A stretch of DNA of 64,000 nt from Larus michahellis (Eukaryota; Chordata; Aves; Charadriiformes; Laridae): positions 116,321,579 to 116,385,578 of the forward strand of contig NC_133897.1 of the NCBI RefSeq assembly GCF_964199755.1, given 5' to 3'. Below the pieces are notes generated by a model. The model was not told the DNA's origin. It saw nothing but the letters and a program-made list of their open reading frames with translations, and made no database searches. The translations under genes were made by a program, and so were the position numbers. The stretch's first letter is position 1. Every line of letters begins with the position of its first letter. Positions 12,501 to 27,500 of the stretch are shown here, in pieces.

Positions 12501-15500
12501 TGGTATCTGTTTTAATCAGTGGAGGCTAATTTTACTTCTCTTGAAAGCCAAATAGTGTTTTAAAATGCATAATGCTTGTTCCCTTTTCTATCCTTGCTTT
12601 CAGTAGTTTATAATTAAAACGTTATCAAAACCCTCCAAACTAAAAGTTTTAGCACATTGACCAATTCCTGCCAAGATACTACAATGGCAATGAAGAAATA
12701 AATTAGCAAGCAGAACCACCCTTCCTGTTCAGCAATTAATCTAAGCTATAGCATATATAACAGACCATTATAGATCCATATACATCACAACACAATCACC
12801 TTAGAGCCACTGCACTTCCAATAACAATAACTTGGGAGGTGCTGCTCCTGAATTCCCTTTGAAAACTTAAGTGGCAATAATTCACGTGCCAAAAGTGGGT
12901 TTGTGCTCCAGTACTTTGCTGAACTGGTCTCCAAACTTGATGGGGTTCTGCAAGATATTCCGGTTATCACACTTGCTTCAAAAATACCTAATTATTTGAC
13001 ACATATTTCAGTAGGCAATAAAAATGTGCATAAAAGCACAAGCTTTATGCATCCAAAATTGTTAGATTAAAATAACACCAGCACTAGCCTCTTTGAATGA
13101 AAAAAGTAAAAGTAGACTTCTAGCTGCAATCTAGTTTTTACCTAGCACAAATCAATTAATCCACCTGTCATTGGTAGCACCTCATCTGCAGAGCCATGCA
13201 CAATTCTGGCTGTTCAGTTTGAAGCAAAATTCTACAACTCTAGAAAATCCAGAAGAAAGGAAGGAAGAAAGGAAGGAAGGAGGGAGGGAAGGAGGGAGGG
13301 AAGGAGGGAGGGAAGGAGGGAGGGAAGGAGGGAGGGAAGGAGGGAGGGAAGGAGGGAGGGAAGGAGGGAGGGAAGGAGGGAGGGAAGGAGGGAGGGAAGG
13401 AGGGAGGGAAGGAGGGAAGAAAAAACATTATCAAAGGTCAAGAAAGTATAAACTGCAGGAAAAGCCAAAGTAATTTGTTATTTAGGCTAGAGGAAAGGAG
13501 AATGAGGATATTCTGAAGATATTCAGAAGATATTCTGAAAGATATCTGCAAACTGGTAAGAAGTAAACTGTTGTCCTTATCTCCTACTGATGGTATAGGA
13601 CAAGAAGAATGGGCTTCAGCTGGAGCAAGTGAAATGCCAGAAGTCACTGTCTACATGAGCAGCAGAATTTCCACCACTGGAGTCTGGACAGACATAGCTG
13701 ATCCTAACATGGGGGATTGGTAAAAAGGCCCCTTAAGATCCCTCTAGTCCTATTTTCTGGGATTCTAAGCAATAAGGCACAAGTAAGTCAAGATACTGAG
13801 TGTGAACCCAAATAATCATCTAACATTAACGAAACTTGCAGCTAGACCACCAATTGGTTTAGTTTAACAAATATTTAATACCACTTTAACGTGTAGATCC
13901 ACACGATATGTAGATCCATTGCATGCTCCCATATATACCCCACTGTGCCAAGCATGGGTGGGGTAAACTCTGTAATTACTTCATGTATATTCCTGATTGT
14001 GATTTTGCATCGTATCTTTTATGCAATTCATAATCCACAGACCTTTGCACAGTTAAGTCATACTATTACAGACATAAAAAACCCACGCACAATGAAGCTA
14101 AGATGCAAAAGTGAAGAAGAAAATAAACTTCTTTAAATACAGCAGAATATAGACACATAAGCTGTTAACATCAGAGTAACTCTTTCAGATGATAAGTAAA
14201 CAACTAAGGATAAGAAAAGCTCCCTGTCAAATTGTGACCATATTGTGTTGGAGTGGTGTTAACACTTAAATCTTGAGACAAAAGAATTTCAGCACTGGTT
14301 CCAAGCTATGCATTCTAGATATACAGTGGAGAGCAACACTGAGATAGGGTCTGAAGGACACGCAGTTGGAATTTTTCTTGGTTTTAAACTGGATTTCAGC
14401 TTAAAGACATTACAAAGAAGGTAGGAAGTTACAAATACACTCTGCAAGACTGGTAGGGTAGCCAATTCCTTTAACAATAATAGAAGTATGCACACACAGA
14501 GTGTAGCTATAACATACACGGTGGTCTTTCTTTTGCACTGAATTACAGTTCTTCTAGGGTCAGAGCAGAAAAAACAATCTCTAGACATAAGCAGTGTGCA
14601 AGTTAATTAAAGATATCACCATGTTTTATTATCATCTTTTGGAAGTAATATTTTAGGTGGGCTAACAAAATATTTAAAAAGCTTATTTTTAAAGCAGGTA
14701 CATGATCTATAGGACTGGTTTAAAACCTTATATTCCGTCCCAGTCCATTCCACTACACAAAAACACAAGTGGAAATCTGACTAAGTGCTATACGTGACAC
14801 TAATCTCTGACGATGTTGGGAAAAAGTCCGTCAGAAGGAAACATCTGTTTATCATTTTTTGTTAATGCAGAAAAGGCGTAATACTGCAGTAACAGCACTC
14901 CTCTTGCCGTTTCAGAAGACATTGTCTTATACAAACAAACATCATTCATTTTTTAAGGTATTTTTTCAGCAACCGAGGCTTATCATTCCCTTACCCTGTA
15001 GTATTAAGGCAGGTAATCTAACATGAATCTGTAAAATCTGCACAAGCCCTTGAACAAACAAAACACTGTGAAACTGCCAGAGAGCATTATATATTGTTAA
15101 AATTAGTACCTGCTTTTTTTCGTTTTAATAATAGTTCCTCTCAAATATATCTCTTTCCTTTTTTTTGGTGAACATTGAAGAAACCACAAAAACCCCAGCA
15201 AATTCTTACCAAAAAAACCCAACCTTAACGCAAAGATTTTCCTGAACCATGAGTAGCCAGCTGGCATTTACGGCCAGTGTTCTACACCCACCTCTCTGTT
15301 ATTCTTCAGGAAATTCTCTGTATCAAGACTGCTATTGCCTGGCAATTATTTTCCCACCACAGAGTGTCTTCCATATGGATTTCGTACCTGCCAGTAGTTG
15401 AGTTTAATAGAAACCATAACGGTTCTTATACTTAAAAGACAAAACAAAAAAACAGACGTGATCATGCATACGAAAATTCAAACAAAAAGTTACCCAAGCC

Positions 15501-18500
15501 TTTCTTCACAACAGCTTTTGCTGGTGGTGTAGGACGACGAGCAGCATTTGGCTTTTCTGCTGGGCCTTCTCTGCAGTCTTCCCCTTTGTACCCAGGACAA
15601 CATCTCCATTCCAGCTCTGTTACTGTCTTATATGCAACTGTGTACCGAGGTCTGAAACTCGTTCGGTATCTGCCAAAACAGAAAGCATTTTAAACGATCC
15701 ATAACCTAATCTGCTATTTAGATTAAACCTAAAATTTAACTAGGGATTTTAAAAATGAAAATCAATTAATTTCATATATGCTTCATTTTCTCCTTCAAAC
15801 ATCGAATGAACAAATGTTTCTGTCTAGGTTTTAAAGGTACTTGCACACAACACAGTCACGCCAGGGAGAGCAAATATGGCCATATGAACACAGGGATAAC
15901 GCGCTGTGGGAAGTGAAGGTTTGTCTCATCAGACACTGCTGAGTATAACCGCGACTGCCAGTGTATTACTCTATAAATTCAAAACCTTTTTCCTCTAACT
16001 GCTTTTCCTCACAAACCCACAAACAGGGCTGTGCTGGCAGCAACTCTTTTGGACATCAAAAATGTTTCTGTCTGCCTGCTTTGTCCCACTTGTCTTTCCA
16101 CAGGCTCCACTTAAACCATTCCTTGGAATCTGCGTGTACTGAGCAGTCAAAGGTAGGAGGGATATTCCAGAGAAGGACAAAATGCTGAAAGCATGAGTCA
16201 GATAAGGACATGAAAGGAGTCAGATGAAAGGCTATGACCAACAGAGGAATCAACTCTTTCCTACTTCACTGCCCCATTTAAGTTGAAGAGGATCTTGCAA
16301 ATAAACTTGTGCACACGTTATATACATACAACCTGAAGTTTCCATGATTAATCACTCAAAAGTTAATAAATAGCAAACTGATTCTGGTTGTGCAGCTTTC
16401 TTTAACCATAGACTTCTTCCATAACTTTCCTTCAGTTCACATACCGCAAGTTCAACTGCAGTCAGACACTATGGTATCCCACCAGATACCCATAAGCTCT
16501 GCCCTTTTATAAAAACTAAATCAATGTATGGTACAGCTCATCTTGGGTTGAGAGATGAGGAAAATAAATAAATCAGGGATTCATCACCTGAGCTCTATAA
16601 ATCGATATATGTGGAACACATACTGCAATAGATAAAACAAACTTACCCCAATTTCTCCTGTGAATTCCTCTCTCTGAATAAAACTAGTATCATACTATTA
16701 ACCACCCTATCACATTTTCATTTTTTAAGATTATTTCAGATTAGAACAACAGTTTGCATTTGTTAATGAATGACAGACTCGCTTCACAGCTGAGGTGTCC
16801 CTAAAGTAGTAATACTGGCAGCAGAAACGCAGGAGGGCAGCGGAGGACTCAACAGGAGCTCTGCAACAGATTTCATTCATAGCCTGGCTGGGTTCATGGG
16901 GAGTGTATTTTGGGACAGAGAGGATACAGTGCAGAAAAGGTACCAGAAGCAGCCATGCTATCACAGAAAAAGAAAGAAAAAAAAAAAAAAAAGACTACAT
17001 GTTTCATTAAAATAATCATTTTCTTGTATTAACATGCAAAAATCATTATTGTTTAAAAATAATCAGTAATCAGCTACCACACGGAAAGGGTTAAATCTTA
17101 CACCGACTGTGAAACAGCTTCTATTGAAAGGCACAAAAGAAGAGATTGACTGTTACTATTCAAGGTTTCTCTTGCTGTGCATGCAAATAATTGCTGAAAT
17201 AATTCTGTATTTTTTTACTCAGCATCTTCCACCTTCAGAGACATCATTTTAGTGTTACGTCCTACATCTGATAGGCATTTGCTGTTTTGGTAAGCTGCTT
17301 TGCAAACTCAGGGCAGGGGAAGGGTTTCAAAGGGTTAACTAGTATTTGTGAATTTGTTTCTTTTCCAACCATATTTTCCCAATTCTGCCACAACATATTC
17401 CAATTTCTGCACTCAGGACCTACTCCTTTGCATAATTACTTTATCTATAACCTCTCTTTTAAGTGGAAGAAGTTACTTTGACTCAAGACAATGTTATATT
17501 TTTCCAACTATTTTTGGGCCAAAGAAGAGTTTATTCTAACAAACCTCTCTGGATTCCCTTCTCCTGTGAATCTTCCTAGGAAGGCAGGGGCAGGTTCGGC
17601 TCTAACTCTGTCTATTCGCTGCTCCTCACTGAAGTGATTTGCTGAGATTGCCAGCTTTTCAGGTTATGACTTGAAGCATGCAAACTCAGAGTGGGTTTCC
17701 AATCCTTTTTTACCTTCCCAACACCATATATGAAACAGCCGTAGCCTGCACTCCAGCTCATCGTTTCTTTTACAATTTTCACCAAAACATCTGCCGAATC
17801 CTGTTTACAAATGTAAAGCACAGACAGCCCCAAGGTCAAGTGCTTTAAAAATTAAATAGAGGAGCGCAGTGTAGAGGGCACCACTGGGAAGGACAACATC
17901 CCGGCCACCCAGGAACTGCCTTGTCCTTCTCCCTTATCTAAAGTATTAAACTACATCTTCTTGTAGGTAATTTGGGTTTGACTCCTTTCCTTCCAACGAG
18001 CTGCCAGAGGCAAGAGGAACGACAGGATTAGCTAGATGCTTTAGTGTTTTGAAGTGGTCTGAGAGTCATTACAACCTCTCTCACAACCACCACATTACTG
18101 AAATGCAAACTTTGAACTTCCAGATCAATTTTCACATGCCGGAAAGGGTTGTACATACTTTTCTCTGATTTCCATAAAACACTTAACTGCTCCAAACTTT
18201 GTGTGTGTTCCTCTCTCTGCTTTCAGGGCCAAACTCGCTCCTGAAAATTGCAGTATTTTTACTATCTTCAAACACCATTAAGATACATTTCTCTATTTTT
18301 TTCCTAACAAAGTTTTAAGAATATAGCTGAAACAAATTTTACAAAAGGATAAGAACAGTTTTTTATGCAAATTCTGCACTTCTTTGCTCAAATTACAGCA
18401 TGAGGATTTTCCTTGTACCGTTTCCGCCATTCCTATCCTACTTTTGACAAGTTTCTCTTCACATGCTTTCTCTGTAATCATGTTCATCAATGTAGACACC

Positions 18501-21500
18501 TTCAGATGACTTCAACATTCAGACAAACACAAATCACGAGACAAGACCAAATACAAAAGGAGAATATAAACAAAGTAAAAGAAACCAAGCTTAGCTTAGG
18601 ATTTTTCATACAGTCAAATTTAAAACTTTTCCAAACTCTATCTTAAAAATAAAAAATATGCAAGTTTGACATTCGTGTTCTTTTTTATTTCGTAGTTTCA
18701 CGATCCCAATAAAACATATTAATACGATTTAATACAAAAATTATTTGAAATGCATAAGAACCCTCCCATTCTAAATTATAAACACTGTGTATCTACAACT
18801 TTTAAAATGTTGTAGCAGTCCATTCCTTGCAAATTCTTGCAAGTCTGAGAGCTCAAGCAAATACACGAATTGGATCTGTTTGGATTTCAGCAATGGCACG
18901 TCAAATACAGTCTAACCTGAATCCTAAACCACAGTTCTCCTAGAGCAAAAATAAGCTAGAATCAAAATGCTTCAACATCTGGATGTAGAACAGTTTTCAT
19001 ATTTTACATCTTGAACTATGGTAACAGTACAGCTATACTCACAGATGGCTCAGAAATTAAACTGGGATTTACTTACCAAGGACTACTGCTCCTCTATACC
19101 GCCAGTCCAGTCCCACTTACTGCAGCAAAGCTGGTCACGTAAGGCTGGGAAAAAGGAACTTAGACCCTAACGCCTTCCTAATTTGAATCCAGTCACATAA
19201 AAGTTTCTTAAAAACCACAGTTTCATTGCTACAGCTTCTCTAGCAATGATATGCTTCACGCACAGTTGTGGAAGCTGCCCATGCAAGGAATGGCATCACT
19301 GTGCCAGCACTGTCCAGCTGCACTGATAAATGAGTCACCAGCGTGCTCCCAGCTCAAGGGAAATTCTCAATCACGCAGCTTTTTTAAAGACAGAACTTTG
19401 CCCACTTAGTGGGTATTAGTGAACGAGCTGGAGATTTCCCGGATTTTGTCAGGATATAACAGTCTAACAGCAAACACAATTATATTCTTGGTTAGAGTTC
19501 TATTAAAACAAACCATAACTTTCTGCTAGGGACAGCATCCTGACAATAATTCGCGATTCTACGTATTTTAATGACATTCTACATAAAATTCTGCGTATTT
19601 TAATGGGAGCTACTACAATATACAAATCAGACATGTCTTTATTGCGCCGTATTCTGAATCCAATTGCTCGCTCAAAGTCACAGCAAACATATAACATACA
19701 AACACAAGCACATAAAACATACAAAACACACTCAGTGTAGTCAGAGATGAAATGTTGCTTCACTGTGCAGCTGGGTAGAGTTACATGGTTAGAACATAAC
19801 ATGCTCAGGTTTCACATCTTTTAACTTGTAGGTGTGAATCTTTATACAGTTACCTAGTAAGGCAATTTGGTCAAAAGGGTTCACAAAAGTTTCCTAGGTC
19901 TCTTAAAGAATTAAGGCTCCACTTTAATGCCTGTATATGCTGGAACGTAATTAAAAGACAGTAAAACATTAAATCTTCCTTCAGTTGACTTGGATTTCTG
20001 CTATTCAAGTAAGTGTTAATAAACACAATAATTTTTATAAGTGTCTCAAACATATTTTTTAAAAAAAAATATTCTTATGTGGTTAAAAGTTACATGCAAT
20101 ACACCAGCATTTATTGTGCCTAGTCACCCCATCCTCTTGTGGACTTCCAGCCTAAGATGATGGTCATATCCTTTTGGTGAATTGAGCTAAATTCTACAAA
20201 TGAAATCATCATTTTAGAAAGCATGAATAGAGGGTGATTTCAACAGTCTCTAATCTTTCCTCCCAACACAGAAAATAAGAACAGCTGGTTTTTAGGAATC
20301 TTCCCACAACAGACTTTTGAACTAACGCCTACTACCTTCACCGTGAATTTGACATGCTGATCAAATGAGAAAACACATTCAGAACACTAATGAAAATCTC
20401 CACTTTTAATATCTAAGTATTTTGCAGCTGAAATAAAGTCATACAGCGTGGCAATAGCATTCAAATATTCCTCCTCTTTGTGAGGGAAGTATTTTCTCAG
20501 GAAAATGCTTAATTAAAAATACATGTTTGCTGCAAACGCTAGACATTTTGACTAGGGAACGAGTTATGATTTTCTCATGGTGCTAAACCACAGAAGGAAG
20601 CAGTTAGCACCGATCTTCAGAATGTCACCTAATAGAGATAAAACAAATCAGAAACATTTGGACGAAATTGGTGGGAAAACATATGGCTCAGTTCTGTAAC
20701 TAGATATTAACATTCAACCTTATGGGAAATGCAAGGAGATAAGTGCCACCACATTCTCACTGTGAGGAAGGGACTGCAGAATCAGCATATGTTTCTACAT
20801 AAGCAATGTATAAAATGTTTATTCTGAGCACTAAACTTCAAGGTTGGTCCAAAATTATGTAGTCGTTGGAACGGGTCCCATAACTTCAGCAGCCTGCAAA
20901 TCACGGTCTTACTGAATAGGAGATAGCGAGTCTTCACTATTTAACACTTTTATTGAATGTAGATCCATTCTTTGTAAATTATATAGTCTGCTCTTGTATG
21001 TCTCAGTCATCCAAATCTCCAATACATTGCAATGGGAGTGCTGAAGTAGCACACAGACACCCCAAAAAAATACTACTTAGAAGATATAATTAAATGCAAT
21101 CATATTTTGACTAAACCTTTTTTTTTTAGTTTGTAGTCTGCAAAGGCTTCTGCTGAAAATACACATAAATTGGCCACTTATACTACACAGTTACTGAACT
21201 AGAACCGTTTGATCCCAACTTTTCTGTTTCCCAAGAGTGCAGGCTGAATTGCAATCCCTACAGACGGCATCAGAAATCACAGTTCCACTGAAATCACGGA
21301 GACTTTTAGCAATTGTCCGTAACAGTGAGTTTCAGCACACCTGAATTTCAGGTGCCTACTGTGTAGGTACGGACAGGCGCTAGTTGTCTGTATTTACATT
21401 ACAGCCAACAGAAATATAGTCGATACAGCCAGTCGTGTCGAAGCTGGGATGTATCTCATCCTAAAGTCATTATTTACATCCGAATACCTAAAGAGCATGC

Positions 21501-24500
21501 TGGACACTACTGACTTGCATTTGAGTCACCACTCCTCCAGGTATCTAAGCTCCCATGCTCCCATTCATCCCTCTGTAAGGCGGACAACGGAAGTTAAGGT
21601 GAGATGAATCCCACTTCTGGATTTTCTTCTTTTGTAACTTTGCTAGTACACAGCAGCGTTGGCAGCTAACTTGTGTTCCAACCCACAGATGAGCTTAATT
21701 TGAGAAAAATATGTCTTTACTAAGAATTTATCCTAAGGCATTTACGGCAAGCGGTGAAAAGATGTTTTGACAGGAATAGATTAGCTTACAGAAGTCTAGG
21801 TGTTCACTGGAAGCAAGCCATGGAGTTGGTAATAAATCCCAATTATACGCTGCAGCAAAAATCTATTTAAAAAGAATCCTAGTGAATCCCAAAATAGTTT
21901 TTGATTTTGATCTGGCATTAGAGACACTAAGCTTCTTCTTACAGATGGACTTAAGAAAGACTCATCTTCCCACTGCTACTCTCCCTTTAGCTGGCATTTT
22001 TCCTTTCCAAAATTTATATAAAGAAGGTCAGTACATGTGTTTGCAGGCGTCAGGGTGTGGGGAATTACTTTTCTTCAAAACACCACCACTGACTTTACCC
22101 AGAGGAGAGAATCATGATGCCTAAATCAGCTCACGACAGCCTGGTCTCTCTTACATGGTTCTCTTTAATGCTGAAGATTAGTTCAATACATCCAAGAGAA
22201 AGTGGCTGAATTTTACTGCAGAGTTTGGGCTTTTTTTCAATAAGAGGGGCAGAAGATTACAGGAACTGGTAGAATACAAAAATGCTCAACTTTTCTCAGA
22301 CAACACCACAGGGTTTCATTTGTAGCTCCATTCAAAATCTCCAGTGACATTGTTCATTACTTATACAGTTAATTTCGATGTCGCTCATCTCAGTTAGAAT
22401 TCTTCTATCCAAAAAACTGAGATTCAAAATAAAATTTTCTCTCTTGGGAGAGAAATGTTTCTTCTTGGGAAGAAACGACCAAGGGACTGCACACTCTGAA
22501 ACATGCCCCATGTCTCATACTAGTTATTTCTAGTTGTTGTATGTGTATATATGTGTGTATATATATCCATACACACACACACATATATATCTATCTTCTG
22601 TCTGTCTAACTCTTTCTCTCTCAGTTGCCAAGGATTTATTTTGAAAAAGTTGACCGCTGAAGTCCAGAAGGAAATACTGAAAAAATAAGTTTCAGGTTTA
22701 AAATTTTAATACTCTTAATGTTCATCAATTACCACTCCTGAAACCTAGGTAGGCATCCTCCTCTTATGAGCAGAGAAACCAAGACGCAGGATGCATTTAA
22801 GTAACTTACAGAAACAGTCTGTGGCAGGGCTCAAAGCAGAGCTTCGTTCTTCGGATTTACAATCTTGAATTATCTTATATGGTTGCTTCCTTCCATTTTT
22901 GTTGCAGGATAAACCTATGCCAGCCAACCACATGCTGACAGACCAACAGTAAGCTACTGAAAACCCACTAAATAAAATGGAATAGGAGAAGCCTGAAAAT
23001 ACAGTCCTTTCAAAAGGATTTCAGAAAAATTTTGTAGAGCAGTACCGTGACGTAGTCTAACAGTGATGGAACAAGAGTGATATTGCAATGGGTTATGTAT
23101 TAACAACATCCTCACCTGCCTCTTCCAGCAGCAGGGACCAAATTTCTCACCTTACACCAGTGGAAAGCTCAGGTAAAGATGCAGAGCACTGCTCCTGATA
23201 AAGCTGCCTGAGAAACTGAGCTCCAGTAGTATCTATTCTGCCTCTCTGCCCATGAAATAAGCTTATTTCTAGGATCATTCCAAGAAAGAGCTACTGCTGA
23301 CAGATTATTTGAAAACATACACAGATATCATAGATAACCAACATTTTTGTGAATGCAGGAGCTAACGTGGGGGGGATTAGCTGGGACCCCAACTTTTAGA
23401 ATAAAATGCCACGCTGTTTTCCGAGCTGATACTTTTCAAGACAGCAGGTCAAAAGTGAACCAGAGGGGAGAGGAAAGATGAGATGTGAATGCAAAAAAGA
23501 AGTCAGATGGGAGTAACAATCTGCAACGCGTAAAACTGGCACTGCCCACTTTCTAATGGTACAGAAAGTTCCTTGGTTATTTGGGTGATTTATGACAAAA
23601 TAGGCCTTAAACAGGTCAGCAGCTCCCTAAAATTAACAATTTGTTGTTTTGGCAACAGTTTGGTGCTTAACAGAAGAGGCCTCAGACCTCCAGGTCACAC
23701 ATTTCTCAAACAAAAAAAGCATTAAAAAAAATCTGATTGTTTATACTAATGTGAACTGAAGAGCAGTTTGTGATTTCTTTTTTTTTTTAATTATTACAAC
23801 AAACTCGAATGATGTGTGAAATGAAAATTCCCTGCCCGGTTCACAGAGAAGAAAGACTCTGTTGCATTCAGCACACAGGGGCAGAGATGCACATTTCAGA
23901 CTCGGGGAGACAGCCAGGAAAGTTTACCACACGCAGCAGGCGCTCAAAGATTTTCAAACAAGCGCTCCAGGAAACTGAAGTACGTTCTGAAGTTTTTTCA
24001 GTTTCCTTGCTGTTTTCAATGCACAACCCCTTAGGCTAACCTCCCTATGTAGTCAGCTAGCTGGAGCCTGTACAAAGAAATTCTGCTTCATACAAAATAC
24101 ACGAAGTAGGAAAAAAAAAAAATCTCCTAAAGACCTTTCTAGATATTTGGAGGGGAAACATTAAACAGCCCTCCCTTTCCCTTCAAGTTTTTGTGCATCC
24201 TGAAAGTTCTCCTTATGAGATATGCAGGGCTAGAAGCCAGTGGCAAACATAGGCTTTGATCTGTGCTGACTTGCGTATCTATCCTGCCTGGTGCTGAGCA
24301 CTCTGACACCGATTTGTATGCTTAGTTTCTAGCAACTTGAACAGTCTCAGAGAAAATTACATTGGGACTGCTGAAGGGTTGAAAACTACATGTGGATTTC
24401 CTACGTGTTCCTAGACTGGGGATGATGTGCTTCACCCAGGTTGTTCTGGGGTTGCCAGAAAATGGTACATCAATGAAGCCATTAAACTTGAAGTCTGATA

Positions 24501-27500
24501 TGCTGTTTTTCAGTAATAAAATTTCCACTTTTACTCAATATTACTTTATTAATAAGCACTGAATACCGCTTATTAAAAGCTGTGCGTTACTTGTAAGAAC
24601 AGTCATCTATCCTGGTATTTATGATTGCAGAAAACTAGCAGTTAACAGTCTCTAAAGTTTTTTCAGTCGTTTGCCTTAAATCTTTGTCTTGGCAATGATT
24701 AAAACCGTGATTAAGTATTAAGTGATTAAGTATTAAATGACAAGAAGCTGGAAAATATTGCTCAATGAGAGATTTGGAGTGGCTTGCTAATTTAGCTATT
24801 GATTCCTTCATCATTTTCTTGACCATTTTCTAAGTATGCGCAGCCTAGTGAAATAATGGGTTTGCTTATTATACATTTATCATCACTGTTGAGAAGCTCA
24901 CGCTAAATCATGAAATCCTCTCCCCACAAGCTAAGGACAGGTGACCTGACTTGTTACACGCCTGAGCACACAAACATCTTTACTCACATGAGCAGAATTA
25001 GTGGGGGCTGGCACTTGAATTAGGAGATCTGATAAAACATCCTTTCTTCAAGTCCCTAAGCAACCTGATCTAACTTTGAAGCTGGCTCTGCTGTTAGCTG
25101 GGGGCTACAGGGTTCTTCTCAATCTACATTTTTTTCTATTTGATTTACTACCTCGTACGGGCAAGTCCTGTTTGCCAGTTCTGTAGCAAAGGTGGAAAGC
25201 CAGAAAACACCCCTCTGCTTCAGCCACTTCAGTTCACTTCAAACTTTAAAATTAAAACTTTACTAGAGAAAGAAGCTTTGCCCAAAAATGCTGGGCCATA
25301 AACTGGAGCACCTATGGTACAGCCAGGTGTCCCAACAAACTCTACAGCACAAAAGGCAAAACAACTTGTATAACAACACCCTACCCTGAAGCGGCTACGT
25401 TGACCAGAGGATGTCCAAGAGGGGCCACAGCCCTAAAGAGCGTGTAGGATCTAGCCAGAAGGGGAATACATTTTGCTTGTAGAATCAGACAATGCTATTA
25501 GTTACAAATTGCTAATAATGCTAATTAAGTTATTAAACCATTCATAAGAAAGCTAGGAAAGGAAATTCACAACAAAAGAAGTAGGGAGGGGTCAGTTACT
25601 TATGAAGCAATATTAAATTTCAAAACATACAATTTCTTTTTAGTGGATAAAAACACTAATATTTTTGTGTAAGTATCTTTCTGTCCAATGACCCACTAAT
25701 AACAAAGTTCCTCCCTCCTTTGCCAGTCACAGTTTTAAGAAAAATAAATCAGGAACTCACCATACTTCAAAGGGAACATACTTCAAAGTGCCCTTCTGCT
25801 TTTTCTTTCTACTCCCTCTCTTGCTATCTCTTAAGCAGCCACACTTCAACGCACATTTATCCTTGACACCCTAATCAGACAAAGTATTCACTAACTTTTC
25901 AGTGAGGAAATGCACTATTGAGCCCAAACACCTATAAAACGCTTAAACAATGAAGTGTAATCATTTCCTGAATTTCAACTTCACATTTCAGGAAATAAAC
26001 CCTGTAGCCAAACTGAAATTACAGTTAATACTCCTAGAGGTGCAGTCATTCCAACAGTGGGAATTTTTTTCAGACAAATGATATTTTAATGGGCCTAAAG
26101 GGCAGATAAAAAGGGTTCAGGCATTCATAAGATTCTTAGGCTTAATCACCAAAGCTTCCTATTTCTAAAACAAAAATAAGTAAATAAATAAACCCCAGTG
26201 TTGACTGTAATCCATATTTGAAATACACACTCTCTTGTATCTGAAGAACACGTGGGATTCAGGAGTATGCTGTACGTTTAAGGCAGTGAAACACTCCCGT
26301 ATAAAATGCAGTGAGCTATTTAAGTAATTGGTATGCATAACCTAGACTGTACTTAACACACTAGAAGGGCTCTTTAAATCTAGTATTAAATTCATTTAAA
26401 TCAATAGTAAATTCACTGACTGACAAAAAAAATCCCCCTAATAGTACTTAAGTACTAATAAAACCCATACATATACGATACAGTTAAACTATTTGTTTGA
26501 TTTGGATCTCACAGTCCCCACTATCTGCAGCAGAATGAGCTCTTAGATGAACCACGGGTATCAGGAGACTACACAGAGCCTGTAGTTTATTCCGATGAGT
26601 ATCTGCTATTTAGTTCATTTTTAACTTCTCTACGTAAGTGTAAAACGGAAAAGAGAGAATAATTTCAGAAAAGCCCTCACAGTCATTTCTTTGTCACTTT
26701 TATAGCTCTTTCCTGTCCTATTTTTGTCAAGATCAGCTAACAAACATACATATTTTGTTATTCAGACCACTGCTCCTACTGAATTAAACAATACTTTTCA
26801 GAGGAATGAAGTTACTCCTGTTTGCAGGGGTTTGCAGGATTTGAACCATGTATTTCAAACGCTTTGGATTAGTTCCTTTATTAGTCTGCCACTAAAAGAA
26901 TGCGTATACCAGCAATAGACAGAAAAATAAGAGTCACACCCTATAAGCAGAGTTTTGAACACAGTAACATTTCAAGATTTTGATATTCCAGCTACTTTCA
27001 GTGTTAATCTGCTGGTGCTGTAAAAGGTACTTAAAATATTTTACATTAAGAAGGAATTATTTTGCAGTTGCCGTCACAGTTATGAAGAAAATAACAGTTA
27101 TGTTCACCGAAGAAATTCGAATTGAGGAAAAAAAGGCTTATGATAAGTATCTAATTCCATCCGCAAAAGAACAAAATACCCCATGAGACTGGCCACAGCA
27201 GGCGAGACCAAATGTCTGTTTAGCCCTATATTCTCTCTCTGACAGCAGCCAACTCCAGATGTTTAGAAGCAGCACAAGGACAGGCAATGCCATTGCACAG
27301 AACCACAGTGTAATCTGGAAGGGAAGGGATGGGATTTCTGGAGGTCACCCAGTCCAGCCCCCCGCTCAAGATGGGCTTCCCCTTCCGACTCGAGCCAAAG
27401 ATCTCTCCTGCTTCAAGCAGTTCTTGGTTCAGGAATTTCCTGAGCTAGAAGCAATGCCTTTGCACTTTCTTCATTATCTGCTAGCAGGTAGTCCAAGAAA

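Noticed and set aside
13171..13473. Open frames rich in Arg-Glu-Gly-Gly or Leu-Pro-Ser repeats
   Set aside because: They are translations of the purine satellite in different frames, not genes.
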